Source: Eubacterium sp. UBA5416 (GTDB taxonomy: Bacteria > Bacillota > Clostridia > Lachnospirales > Lachnospiraceae). Taken from it: 63,332 nt of DNA. The notes below the pieces were generated by a model. That model saw nothing but the letters and a program-made list of their open reading frames with translations. It was not told where the DNA came from and made no database searches. The position numbers and the translations under genes were made by a program. The stretch spans positions 1 to 63,332 of the forward strand of contig DHNM01000041.1 of assembly GCA_002409525.1 (NCBI GenBank), given 5' to 3'. Below, in pieces: positions 28,261 to 37,244 of the stretch; the first letter of the stretch is position 1; each line of letters starts with the position of its first letter.

Positions 28261-30435
28261 CTAATTAAAACCATTATCAATCATGGTCTGAGCAATATCT
28301 AAAGCCTGCTCTATGCTTAGCACTCCTGCGCATACATTTTTAACCATACCACCTACAATATTTTGAAATCTCTTTTCATCAAACGGTCGAACATCATTCA
28401 CGGGGAGGCGTCTTGTTTGTGAAATTGAAAAACAGTTTTTTGACAACTCCAGCCATGGAAACGCATCTATAATTTCATATATATCATAGGTTTTCGTACA
28501 GGGAGAAACACTTCCTAATGCCGCCATGGCAGATGCTACGGGGTCTCTCGTAAGCCACTTGATAAATGCCAGCGCATCCTCCGGATGCTTACAGGTCTTT
28601 GCTACAGCCAGCGAGCCGCCTCCAATAATAGGATTTCCTCCAGGCACAATGCTATAGCCAACTTTATCCGTGATTTTAGATTTATATCCCAATATTTCGG
28701 ATGCATAATTGCTAAACATAATTTCCATTGCAACATCGCCCTCAGAAAATGTTTTAGCAGCATCTGTCCACCACGATAAATTTTTATGGTTTATATATTG
28801 TTTTGCTTCTACAAGGTTTTTCAGAGCTCCTGATCCAATGTCATTATTAATTATAATTTTACCTTTATCCGAATATAAATTTTTTTTACAACTAAAAAAT
28901 CTTGTTAAAAACTCAGTAGCAGCTGCTCCTGTATTCCCTAATACTAAGCTTGTGCCATACCGTACTTTGGAGGAAGCGTTAAAACTCCTTGTAAAAAATC
29001 TGGAAATCCGGTTAAATTCCTGAAAGTTTTTAGGTGTTCTCAATTCACTCTTATAGATATCGTGATAAGCTCTTTTTATAGCGACATCGTCAAATAAGTC
29101 CTTGCGATAAAACAGTAATTGTGCACTTGGAGTCACTGGCAATGCATATAGTTTACCGTTTACCCTTGAATATTGATCCTCTAATCCGGGAATATATTCC
29201 CCAAGATCATCAGCTATATTTGGATCTATACGTTCAAGTGGAAGAAGAATTTTATCGGAAAGCCATGATAACCATGTAACATCTATTCGGAAAATATCAA
29301 AAATCGAAAAGTCTTCGGCATTTGTAAACGCTTCATAGATCTCATCATATGAATAAACCGATATATTGATTTTTGTACCCGTTTTTTCTTCATATAAACG
29401 CGCAACCCCTTTCATAACTAATGCCTCTGGCCCTTCAAGAGCTAATACGTTCAGCTTATCGGCACCTTTTCTTTTTAATGCAATATTGTGCCACTTTCTA
29501 TATCCATCATTTTCTAAGATATTATCCTTCTTTTCCAGTTCTTCTTTCTTTGTTTTGACTATATCTTCAGCAACCCTCCTTCCCAATAAATTATAATTAA
29601 GTTCATACTTTTTATAATCCACTTCCGGTAATTTAAAGACAGGAGAAACGGTATATATCGGTATTGAATCTATAAGTAGCAAAGAGCTAATCATTTGATG
29701 GATATTTTCTGCGAATCCAAAATTCGTAGTAACTATCGCATCAATAGTACCGCTCCCGTCAAAAATTTCCAGGATCATTTTCGGGAGTCTTAAGATGTCT
29801 GTAGAGACGTTGATAATGTTACATTCCTTATCAGAAAATTTTTGTGTAAATGAATCAACAATTTCCTTTTCATTAGAATATCTTAGTGTACCATGTACCA
29901 GCAATATATTGCGGTATTCATGTTGGGTTAATGTTCGAGCGAGTTCCTTTCCGCATAGTTCATAATCAAATCCATAATATGCAGCTGCAAACTCAGGTTT
30001 GCGCTCTACAAAACACACTTTTTGTATGTCATTAACTATATAATTGTTTATTTGACTATCCAAACATGAAATTATTGCAATACCTACTTTCAATGCCGCC
30101 TTCGCCTTTAGATAACAAACGCGTTCCTCATCAGGATTATCATTCGTAATCATCAGCTCTGTTGAATATCCATTATTTTCAGCATAGATCCTTAAGCTTG
30201 TGTAAAAATCTCTATATTGTTTAAATTGTATGTTAGGGAGAATGACAGCTAACGAATTGCTAGATCCTTTACGCAATATTCTGGCTTTCTCATTTATCGT
30301 ATATCCCAGAGCCTGTGCTGCATCTTCTACAAGCTTTATCTTTTCACTACTTACATTCCCTTTTCTATTAAGAACATTGGATACTGTTCCTTGTGACACG
30401 CCTGCTAATTTCGCTACATCTATTATTGTTGCCAT
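28261..30435 (-). CDS. LacI-type regulator fused to an ABC solute-binding-protein domain
   Basis: 724 aa from ATG 30435 (GAGGAG 7 bases upstream; a GTG at 30450 is less likely). Residues 2-23 are a LacI helix-turn-helix (TIIDVAKLAGVSQGTVSNVL), about 60-320 a periplasmic-binding-like LacI core (SLAVILPNIQFKQYRDFYTS), and about 327-724 a complete family-1 extracellular solute-binding-protein fold (NVLALEGPEALVMKGVARLY, NGKLYALPVTPSAQLLFYRK, AFIKWLTRDPVASAM). There is no signal peptide or membrane helix, so the second sensor is cytoplasmic. It likely regulates the adjacent importer-GDPD operon. Confidence 0.9.
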   Translation of the reverse strand: MATIIDVAKLAGVSQGTVSNVLNRKGNVSSEKIKLVEDAAQALGYTINEKARILRKGSSNSLAVILPNIQFKQYRDFYTSLRIYAENNGYSTELMITNDNPDEERVCYLKAKAALKVGIAIISCLDSQINNYIVNDIQKVCFVERKPEFAAAYYGFDYELCGKELARTLTQHEYRNILLVHGTLRYSNEKEIVDSFTQKFSDKECNIINVSTDILRLPKMILEIFDGSGTIDAIVTTNFGFAENIHQMISSLLLIDSIPIYTVSPVFKLPEVDYKKYELNYNLLGRRVAEDIVKTKKEELEKKDNILENDGYRKWHNIALKRKGADKLNVLALEGPEALVMKGVARLYEEKTGTKINISVYSYDEIYEAFTNAEDFSIFDIFRIDVTWLSWLSDKILLPLERIDPNIADDLGEYIPGLEDQYSRVNGKLYALPVTPSAQLLFYRKDLFDDVAIKRAYHDIYKSELRTPKNFQEFNRISRFFTRSFNASSKVRYGTSLVLGNTGAAATEFLTRFFSCKKNLYSDKGKIIINNDIGSGALKNLVEAKQYINHKNLSWWTDAAKTFSEGDVAMEIMFSNYASEILGYKSKITDKVGYSIVPGGNPIIGGGSLAVAKTCKHPEDALAFIKWLTRDPVASAMAALGSVSPCTKTYDIYEIIDAFPWLELSKNCFSISQTRRLPVNDVRPFDEKRFQNIVGGMVKNVCAGVLSIEQALDIAQTMIDNGFN

Positions 30436-30530
30436 AATCAATCTCCTCACTAATATTAAAACGTTACAATTTTTATTCTAACATTTTTTTTACCCTTCTT
30501 CAATCAAAAAAGCCTTTTCACTAGTTTGCC

Positions 30531-30559
30531 TTGACAACTAAATTACTACATTTTACAAT
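30531..30559 (+). promoter_or_regulatory. Promoter of the flavin-reductase gene
   Basis: TTGACA, 17 bases, TACAAT, about 70 bases before ATG 30629, which has AAGGGGG 7 bases upstream. This well-formed promoter drives a gene that is now broken at its 3' end. Confidence 0.7.
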
Positions 30560-30628
30560 AAAGTTACGAAAGGCATTCTGGATGTTATTAAGAGAATCAT
30601 GATTTGATCTAAAAAGGGGGTACTGACA

Positions 30629-31272
30629 ATGAAAGTCATATTAATTAACGGAAGTCCAAGAAAGAACTGGAATACGCATAAACTGCTCATGGAAGCAGAG
30701 AGGGGAGCTAAGGAAGCTGGTGCTACGACAGAACTCATTCATCTGTTTAACTTAAAATATACGGACTGCATCAGCTGTTTTGCCTGTAAGCTGAGAGGTA
30801 ATAAAACAGAGGGTGTCTGTGCTGTCAGTGATGATGTGAAGCCGGTGCTTGAGAAAATTGCAGAGGCAGATAGCGTTATTATTGGTTCTCCGGTCTATTA
30901 TGGAAATCTGACCGGACAGGCGTTATCTTTCATTAACAGACTGCTTTTCCCGGTCATGCATTATGAAATAGACCCACCCACAGGGAAACTAGAAAAAATA
31001 CTGAAAAAGGAAAAGAAGTGTGGTCTGATTGTCACAATGAATGCTCCAGATGAAAGTGGTTATACAAATACCGTTGAATCATTAGCCGATTCCATTGGAA
31101 TGGTACTCGGCAACTGTGAAACGCTATATTCCTGTGATACCTATCAGTTTAAGGATTACTCCAGGTATTATGCCGGCATGTGGGATGAAGAAACATAAGG
31201 CAGAACACAGGGAAAAACAGTTTCCAATTGATCTAAATAATGCATATCAGATGGGTAAACGCCTTTGTGAGA
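30629..31272 (+). pseudogene. NADPH-dependent FMN reductase / flavodoxin-fold protein, 3' frameshift
   Basis: The first 189 codons encode a flavodoxin-like reductase: KVILINGSPRKNWNTHKL (FMN phosphate loop), CISCFACKLRG and SVIIGSPVYYGNLTGQAL. A single extra A in GAAGAAACAT (near 31190) stops the frame at 31198. The next frame continues with family sequence KAEHREKQFPIDLNNAYQMG, KRLCEN up to 31272, where the group II intron remnant begins. The last residues may be lost. The truncated product keeps the flavin site and could fold, and a homopolymer sequencing error is possible. Confidence 0.75.
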
Positions 31273-31646
31273 ATCGAGTAGGAGGAAGTGACTAACTCCC
31301 GTCCTCTCACAGCACCGTGTGTACCGTTCGGTACACGGCGCTTTCAATAGTTGATATGCACAGACTGATAAGCCGTGGCTAAATCATAGAAGCCACTGTA
31401 TCAGCCTTTTGTTTTTTAATGCTATATTTACGGCTACCGTATGGGTCGTGAACCAGTATCCTCTGCGTGAATTTCCCGCCTGCCATGCCAGATCTTCCAG
31501 CACTCCCAGCTTTCGCAGATTTCTGATCTTGGTTCTCGGCCTTTTCCATTGCTTCCACTTATAAATGGAATAAAAAGCTGTCTGTTTACTATTTTCGAAG
31601 CGAAATGGCATGTGTTATGATGTACCCGCCTTCCCTCCACCGCCAT
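31273..31646 (-). mobile_element. Group II intron B, 3' remnant (maturase C-terminus and domains V-VI)
   Basis: On the minus strand the fragment encodes the maturase C-terminal domain: YKWKQWKRPRTKIRNLRKLG and QAGNSRRGYW. A 1-base frameshift follows, then GFYDLATAYQSVHINY and stop. Domain V lies at 31311-31343 (AGC catalytic triad, ACCGAACGGT tip) and domain VI at about 31277-31305 (CGGGAGTTAGTCACTTCC with the unpaired A). The 3' end at about 31273 (CTACTCGAT) abuts the flavin-reductase gene. The 5' intron half is missing, so it cannot splice. Confidence 0.75.
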
Positions 31647-31659
31647 TAGCGGTTTCTCC

Positions 31660-32436
31660 GGTGTCGGGTAAGGGATTAACCTTACGATTCCTCCCTCCCC
31701 AAAGAACGGAACGTGCGACTTTCACCGCATTCCGCTCACGCATCTATAACGCATAGTAACCTATCTGCGCGGCTCGATTGAAACACATAGCTTTCTTCCT
31801 GTTATAGCGGTGTCTCCTGGCTCGATTCTCGAAATAATCCGGTTCGAAAAATGGATTCTTATTTAGTGCCATTTGCCCTTTCCTTACAATCGGCATATCC
31901 ATCATCAGGAATAAAATATTTTCCTCTGTCATGAATGTCCACTTCCTGCCCTTATGATTCTTCCAGTATTTATTGGCAATCCAGCTTTTGCATTTATTGG
32001 GATGACGACGTTTCGCCCATTTCCATAGCATTTCCCAGATACGGTGATCCATAGTATTAAAACAATTCTTTGAACATGCAGAATGATCGCCCATCCTACT
32101 ATTACTTCGTTCAGTTTTCGGATAAGAGTCTCTTGTCTGGAAGCGTGGTTTTCTTTTACTATCCCACTGAGCTTCTTTGTTATTTTACTCATAGACTTAT
32201 GGGATGGTTTAATAATAAGCTTTCCTTTGAACTTACGGAAGTTCCACCCCAAAAAGTCAAATCCATCATTGATATGTGTTATCACAGTTTTTTCTTCTGA
32301 AAGCTTCAAGCCTCTTTGCCCCATGAATGCACCAATCATCTCTTTTATATCCAGCAGGGATTCTTTGTCTGACGCTGTAACTATAAAGTCATCCGCAAAC
32401 CTAACCACATGGATTTTATACATCCGTGAAGGGGGA
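31660..32436 (-). mobile_element. Group II intron A remnant, apparently inserted into intron B
   Basis: Minus strand. The RT palm fragment VVRFADDFIVTASD (32423 downwards) continues through GLKLSEEKTVITHINDGFDF LG. A 1-base loss near 32083 then shifts to GDHSACSKNCFNTMDHRIWE and WKWAKRRHPNK (maturase domain X) until 31744. Domain V is at 31703-31737 (GAGCGGAATGCGG, GTGAAAGTCGC, TTCCGTTC) and domain VI at about 31665-31700. Everything upstream of the YADD-type motif is gone. Intron B sequence directly follows, which suggests a former twintron. Confidence 0.75.
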
Positions 32437-32504
32437 GAAGAACAGACTGTAGGGAATATCGGGAAAGAAAGAATCTACTGCCATGAGAGTTCAATATGAC
32501 CACC

Positions 32505-32531
32505 TACAGAATCATGTGATAATTCTCAGTT
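32505..32531. repeat. 27-nt palindromic motif, copy 1
   Basis: TACAGAATCAT followed by ATTCTCAGTT; 24 of 27 bases match the copy at 39429-39455. AGAAT and ATTCT can pair, and here the flanks GACCA/TGGTC extend the stem. It lies just outside the 5'-truncated intron A. Confidence 0.55.
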
Positions 32532-32597
32532 GGTCTTTCATCCATATAATTTTATATGAGATAAAATAAGATGTAATGCTATTTTGGAATTATAACA

Positions 32598-32650
32598 GAG
32601 AAAGCTCTCTTTGGGGTCACAAATATTTCCCCACAAAAAAGAGCTTTCTC
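32598..32650. terminator. Perfect 11-bp hairpin, terminator-like
   Basis: GAGAAAGCTCT (32598-32608) pairs with AGAGCTTTCTC (32640-32650), with inner GGGG/CCCC. There is no adjacent intact gene, so it is probably left over from a lost transcription unit. Confidence 0.45.
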
Positions 32651-33475
32651 GACCTCTGCAATAGATTTATACAATATCGAAGTAGCGGCATATTCACTCG
32701 TGTTTTCAATTTTTGCATCAGTAATTCTCGATCATGTACATTACCAAAATATTAAAGTATGTGCATTCGTTGCAGGAGGAGGTTTAGATATTTTGGGAAT
32801 GTATTGTACAAAAAAGTATCCTGAATTGAGTGTTGGAAAAATTAGTGGTGTGATAAACGCAGGCATTTATTTAATAGTAGCTTTTCAATCATTCATTTAG
32901 CATCAAATGTTTTTCAAAATCCCCCCAAATTATATTTGGAGATATAACCATCACAAACGCTTCAGGATCCTTCTGATGGATCAAATTTTTCAGCCTTCTA
33001 AGCTCATATTTACTAACCACTACCATATGGATGCTCTCATCGCGATGACAAAACTCTCCCCAGCCGTTCCAGGTAGTTATTCTACGGGAGACACTACGAT
33101 TTATGTTTTTTTCAGCATCTTATCTTTTGTTAGAGAGCACCGCCTATACTATTTAGTAATTCATCACTAAATATTGACTTTTCGACGCAGGAAGAAATGC
33201 TAATAGGATTGATTGTACACTGACAGCAATGATCGTCCTAAAAAGGAACTTTTTCCCCAAGCTTCTATAACCCAGAATAAAAAACGAAATATTTATGCAC
33301 CAGAAAATAATTCCTGTAAAATCAATGTTCTCCGGCACACAAGTTCCAACAGCATCCAAGAGGAGATCCTATACAAACCAGCAGGAACTAAAAAGCACCT
33401 GTAAGCCACTGCAAAAAAGGCAGCCCCTAGAAGGATTCGGAACATATTAGTATTTTCTTTTCTAAACTTCTTCAT
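32650..33475. pseudogene. Scrambled YitT-family (DUF161/DUF2179) membrane protein remnants
   Basis: Pieces of a YitT-type protein lie in abnormal order and orientation. Minus strand from 33475: MKKFRKENTNMFRILLGAAF (start); after a frameshift, FTGIIFWCINISFFILGYRS; the frame ends near 33130. Minus strand 33075-32885: the C-terminal domain SIHMVVVSKYELRRLKNLIH. Plus strand 32650-32900: NIEVAAYSLVFSIFASVILD joined to AGGGLDILGMYCTKKYPELS, two middle segments in reversed order. No intact gene can be built. Multiple rearrangements, or fragments of two paralogues, are possible. Confidence 0.6.
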
Positions 33476-33487
33476 CTTTATATTTTT

Positions 33488-34414
33488 TTAAATAGTATCT
33501 ACCTCCTTTGCCAATGGATAACTGCTAATAGTTCCATCTCTTTGCACTGAAATAGCACAATACCGATTTGCGTATAGACAAGCCTCATACAAACTGTCTC
33601 CCATAGCAAGACGTGCAGTCATTGAACCTTGAAATCCATCACCGGCACCTGTGGTATCTTTACTTTCCACTATAATACCAGAAGAATGGAAAATCTGTTC
33701 TCCTTCCATGCAAAAAAATCCATTTTTTCCCAGTGTTATTACAATGTCTCCAACCCCGTAAGATTTACGGAGCTTTCTTCCATACTCCTCCCAGTCTCCG
33801 TCAGTATATGAGACGCCTGCGAGATCTAACATATGCAGTATTTCTACCTCATTGAGAATAAGAATATTGATAGCGTCCCAATAATCAGGCACAAAGTCTA
33901 GTACCGGAGAGGCATTTACTACTGTTTTTATTCCGAGTTTTCTTGCTGTATGTATAATATGTCTTACACTATTCTTATTTATCTCATATCCTGTGACACA
34001 ATACTTTGCATCCTTCATTGCATTTAACGCAGTATCGATTTCATCATTAGGAATTGTCTGTTCGTTATGCGCTCCAAGAACAATCATATTATTTCCCTCA
34101 TCATCTATAAGCACAACTCCAGACGAGTCTTTAATTCCGTCTCCCAGGACCACATAAGTATTATCAATTCCGGCTTCTTCCAATACTTTCTGACCTTTGC
34201 GATACCAATCACCTCCTTTTACATGTGCCACCATTGCCACTTCAGCACCTGACCTCGCCGCAGCTACCGCTGTATTAGTGCCTTTTCCGCCATCCATTCC
34301 AGCGCTTGCCTTAAGAGCCCTGATAGTCTCACCAGGTTTCGGAAGTTTATGAACTCTTACTGCCTGAGAAACATTGTGAGAATACGCTACAATTACCTGT
34401 GGTACTATTTTCAT
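33488..34414 (-). CDS. PfkB/ribokinase-family sugar kinase
   Basis: 308 aa. N-terminal GMDGGKGTNTAVAAARSGAE is the PfkB substrate signature and DTTGAGDGFQGSM the catalytic anion-hole and base motif (Asp of GAGD). It phosphorylates a sugar or nucleoside in the cytoplasm; the exact substrate is unclear, though ribokinase-like proteins are closest in motif spacing. It is last in an operon with an ABC sugar importer and a NagB-like protein, so it probably acts on the imported sugar. Confidence 0.9.
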   Translation of the reverse strand: MKIVPQVIVAYSHNVSQAVRVHKLPKPGETIRALKASAGMDGGKGTNTAVAAARSGAEVAMVAHVKGGDWYRKGQKVLEEAGIDNTYVVLGDGIKDSSGVVLIDDEGNNMIVLGAHNEQTIPNDEIDTALNAMKDAKYCVTGYEINKNSVRHIIHTARKLGIKTVVNASPVLDFVPDYWDAINILILNEVEILHMLDLAGVSYTDGDWEEYGRKLRKSYGVGDIVITLGKNGFFCMEGEQIFHSSGIIVESKDTTGAGDGFQGSMTARLAMGDSLYEACLYANRYCAISVQRDGTISSYPLAKEVDTI

Positions 34415-34444
34415 TTTAGTTTTATATCCCCCTTTCTTATATAT

Positions 34445-35353
34445 TTAACGAAGAATTGGAGTGTCCTGATATTTCTTAGAAATGACATGATCAGCCGTCT
34501 TCCTGTCGCAGCACATGATACATTCAGGTACATATTTTGGAAACAGGGTAACTGGATATTCGACGGTTGGATCACTGAACATAGCAACTCTTACAACGGT
34601 TTCTTTCCACGAGCCCGTCATCACAACAAAAATAGCTTTCTTTGCCGTTAGCATCGATTTCATACCAATTGTAATCCCGTTCGGAGGAAGTGCTTCATAG
34701 CATCCGCCAAATTCTCTTTCTGCGTAAGCGATGATCGTTTCGTCATTAATACGTACAGCTCTCGTCTTGGACTTCGCATACTGCTCCAGAGTAATGTGAT
34801 GAACGTCAGATACCGGCCGTTCATTCCACCCGACCAGACCTTTGCATCCAACACCACCTAAAACAGTATCGACTCCACCCAATTCTTCAATCTCTTTATC
34901 AATAAGATCAGGATTCTCTGGAGCCGGGAAAAACCTCTGATCTCCCGGAACATTTAACTCTGGATTTATTTTTGCATAAAACGATTGTGTCATCTTTCCC
35001 TTCATACTAAAACGCAGGTTAGTTACCGGAAGGAGGCGATATTCCCAGTCTAACCACTGATCAATATGGAACACATATAAATCTTTCAAACTTATCTTTT
35101 CCTCATTTACCCGATGAATAAAGGTATCGTATACCCCACTCATTCCGCCGGGAAGGACCCATACAGTTTTCCTACCCTCTGAATTGTGCTTGATGATTTC
35201 ATCAGTCATTATATTTCCTACTTTTTCTGATAAAGCGGTTTTATCTTCCCCCATCATTAAGTTCATTTTCCGGTTAGGATTATCTTCCAATTCATCAACA
35301 GGTATAGAACACCATTTACGTAAATCTTCTCTTGAAACTTTATATTCGTTCAT
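34445..35353 (-). CDS. NagB-like protein with altered active site
   Basis: 302 aa of the glucosamine-6-phosphate deaminase/6-phosphogluconolactonase superfamily: VWVLPGGMSGVYDTFIH (phosphate loop), YVFHIDQWLDWE (Asp of the NagB LDEY site) and LPPNGITIGMKSML. In NagB the catalytic loop reads GxGxDGHIxFNE; here it is GGVGCKGLVGWNERP, so Asp is replaced by Lys and His by Leu. It is probably not a standard deaminase and could be a sugar-phosphate isomerase, lactonase or sensor. AGGAGG lies 6 bases before the ATG. Confidence 0.75.
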   Translation of the reverse strand: MNEYKVSREDLRKWCSIPVDELEDNPNRKMNLMMGEDKTALSEKVGNIMTDEIIKHNSEGRKTVWVLPGGMSGVYDTFIHRVNEEKISLKDLYVFHIDQWLDWEYRLLPVTNLRFSMKGKMTQSFYAKINPELNVPGDQRFFPAPENPDLIDKEIEELGGVDTVLGGVGCKGLVGWNERPVSDVHHITLEQYAKSKTRAVRINDETIIAYAEREFGGCYEALPPNGITIGMKSMLTAKKAIFVVMTGSWKETVVRVAMFSDPTVEYPVTLFPKYVPECIMCCDRKTADHVISKKYQDTPILR

Positions 35354-35379
35354 TTTCTTTCCTCCTACATATTTGATAT

Positions 35380-36207
35380 TTAGCCTTTTATTCCTGACAT
35401 TGTTATACCTTCGATTACATAACGTTGAAATACTAAATAAATTCCCAGAGGTGGCAGCATTGCAATAAGCATTGCTGCTATCTTTACTCTTGGATCAACC
35501 CAGAAATTGGGATTTAACATATTTGCGATCGTAACACTAATCGACTTTATCTTCTGACTCACAACAAGTGAAGGCCATAAATATTGTCCCCAGATTTTCA
35601 TAAACATTAATACAGCTGTTGTTAAGATACCATTGCGCATCAAAGGAAGCACAATTTGAGCATAGATTTGAAAATGTCCCGCCCCGTCAATTCTTGCTGA
35701 TTCTATAAAAGACAAGGGTAAATCTTCTAAAAATTGCATCATTATGAATACAGACAAGGCAGAGACCATCATTGGAAGTGATACGCCCGCAAAAGTATCG
35801 GCCAGCTTCATACTAAAAACCAATCGATATAAAGGAATAATATATAGGATCTGTGGAAGCATCATACTCACCATCAGTTGACCAAAAAATAGTTTTTTTA
35901 ACGGAAACTCATAAAAAGTAAATTCGTATGCCGCAAGTGAGCTGATAATTAATATTCCCGCAACAGTTACTCCCGTATAGATCAAGGTATGAATCGTAGA
36001 GGTACCAATATCAACGGTCACCAATGCCTCACGACATTTTAAAATTCCGTTTGTAATCGAATTTGGGAAAAATGTTTTCGTCAAATTACTGGAATCCGAT
36101 GAAAATGTACCACTAAACAAAACCCAGATCGGGAAGAGACATATAAGCCCCCACACAGATGCCAGAAAAGCTAAGACAATCTGTTCACCTTTTTTCTTTG
36201 TTTTCAA
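35380..36207 (-). CDS. Sugar ABC importer permease (MalG/CUT1 type)
   Basis: 275 aa, six helices, EAA loop ESARIDGAGHFQIYAQIVLP, and the CUT1 C-terminus LGIYLVFQRYVIEGITMSGIKG. The likely start is TTG 36207, because AGGGGGG lies 6 bases upstream; the frame upstream is out of family. It pairs with the permease at 36221 and the lipoprotein at 37245; no ATPase gene is present. Confidence 0.92.
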   Translation of the reverse strand: MKTKKKGEQIVLAFLASVWGLICLFPIWVLFSGTFSSDSSNLTKTFFPNSITNGILKCREALVTVDIGTSTIHTLIYTGVTVAGILIISSLAAYEFTFYEFPLKKLFFGQLMVSMMLPQILYIIPLYRLVFSMKLADTFAGVSLPMMVSALSVFIMMQFLEDLPLSFIESARIDGAGHFQIYAQIVLPLMRNGILTTAVLMFMKIWGQYLWPSLVVSQKIKSISVTIANMLNPNFWVDPRVKIAAMLIAMLPPLGIYLVFQRYVIEGITMSGIKG

Positions 36208-36220
36208 TACAATCCCCCCC

Positions 36221-37177
36221 TTAAACTCTCTTACGACGTCCTTTAAATTGAATAACTGTAATAACAAGAATTACAAGCATCAGAATGACGCCTTCTGAGC
36301 AGGCTCGTCCAAGGCCAGACTTACCGCCAAGATACATATTTCTTACCATCTCCATTACAGGAAAAGACATAACCTGGCCTGGTCCTCCAACACTATTAAC
36401 CGAACTGCCATTTGAAATAATCCAGGGGATATCATAAACCTGTAACGCACTGATAAATCCATATGTAACCACAAAAAACAGTATAGGCTCCAGAAGAGGA
36501 ATCGTTATATGGATCATTTTTTTCAATGTTGATGCACCATCTAACTCAGCAGCTTCATAGATATCTGGTGAGATATTAGCCATTCCCGCGCTGATTATCA
36601 CAAAATTGAAGCCAACTGAATTCCATATATCTACCATAACCACGTAAATAATCGCATAAAGCTTCGTACTGTCCCATGCGATCCCGCGGCCAATACCTAG
36701 TTTTGCAAGATTTGATGCTACCAAACCTGTTCCCGGAGTCATAAACCATTGCCAGATACCTGCACATAAGAATAAAGGCAATACATAAGGAACAAAATAG
36801 ACACCTCTGAAAATATTGAATAAACGTTTTGACAGCTGGTTTGTAATTAAAGCCAGTGCAAGTGATAGAAAAAGGCCAACAGAGAGCGTCACTACAACAT
36901 AAATCACTAAATTCTTTACAGACCTTATAAACCGGATTGATGTCGTACTATTACCTGATAAAATAAACTTATAATTTTCAAGTCCCACAAAATTCACACT
37001 ATCTCTACTGGAAACAGACCAGTCAGAGAAGCTCATAAATACCCCCTGTAAAAATGGATAAAGAATAAACAAAGCAAAAAGTAGAAAAAAAGGAAGAATC
37101 CCAATATAATTCGCCGAATATTTACGAGCATTATACTTAAAACCTGTTTTTCCTAAGGCTCTATTTTCTACACTCAT
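36221..37177 (-). CDS. Sugar ABC importer permease (MalF/CUT1 type)
   Basis: 318 aa, six helices starting at YIGILPFFLLFALFILYPFL, EAA loop EAAELDGASTLKKMIHITIP. Two consecutive ATGs (37180, 37177) follow AAAGGAG; spacing favours the second. It belongs to the five-gene operon of binding protein, two permeases, NagB-like and PfkB. Confidence 0.92.
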   Translation of the reverse strand: MSVENRALGKTGFKYNARKYSANYIGILPFFLLFALFILYPFLQGVFMSFSDWSVSSRDSVNFVGLENYKFILSGNSTTSIRFIRSVKNLVIYVVVTLSVGLFLSLALALITNQLSKRLFNIFRGVYFVPYVLPLFLCAGIWQWFMTPGTGLVASNLAKLGIGRGIAWDSTKLYAIIYVVMVDIWNSVGFNFVIISAGMANISPDIYEAAELDGASTLKKMIHITIPLLEPILFFVVTYGFISALQVYDIPWIISNGSSVNSVGGPGQVMSFPVMEMVRNMYLGGKSGLGRACSEGVILMLVILVITVIQFKGRRKRV

Positions 37178-37244
37178 CATTTCTCCTTTCTATTTTCTGA
37201 TCACTACTTTTTCTTGTTTTAACAGACAGAAACTTCATTGGCTC

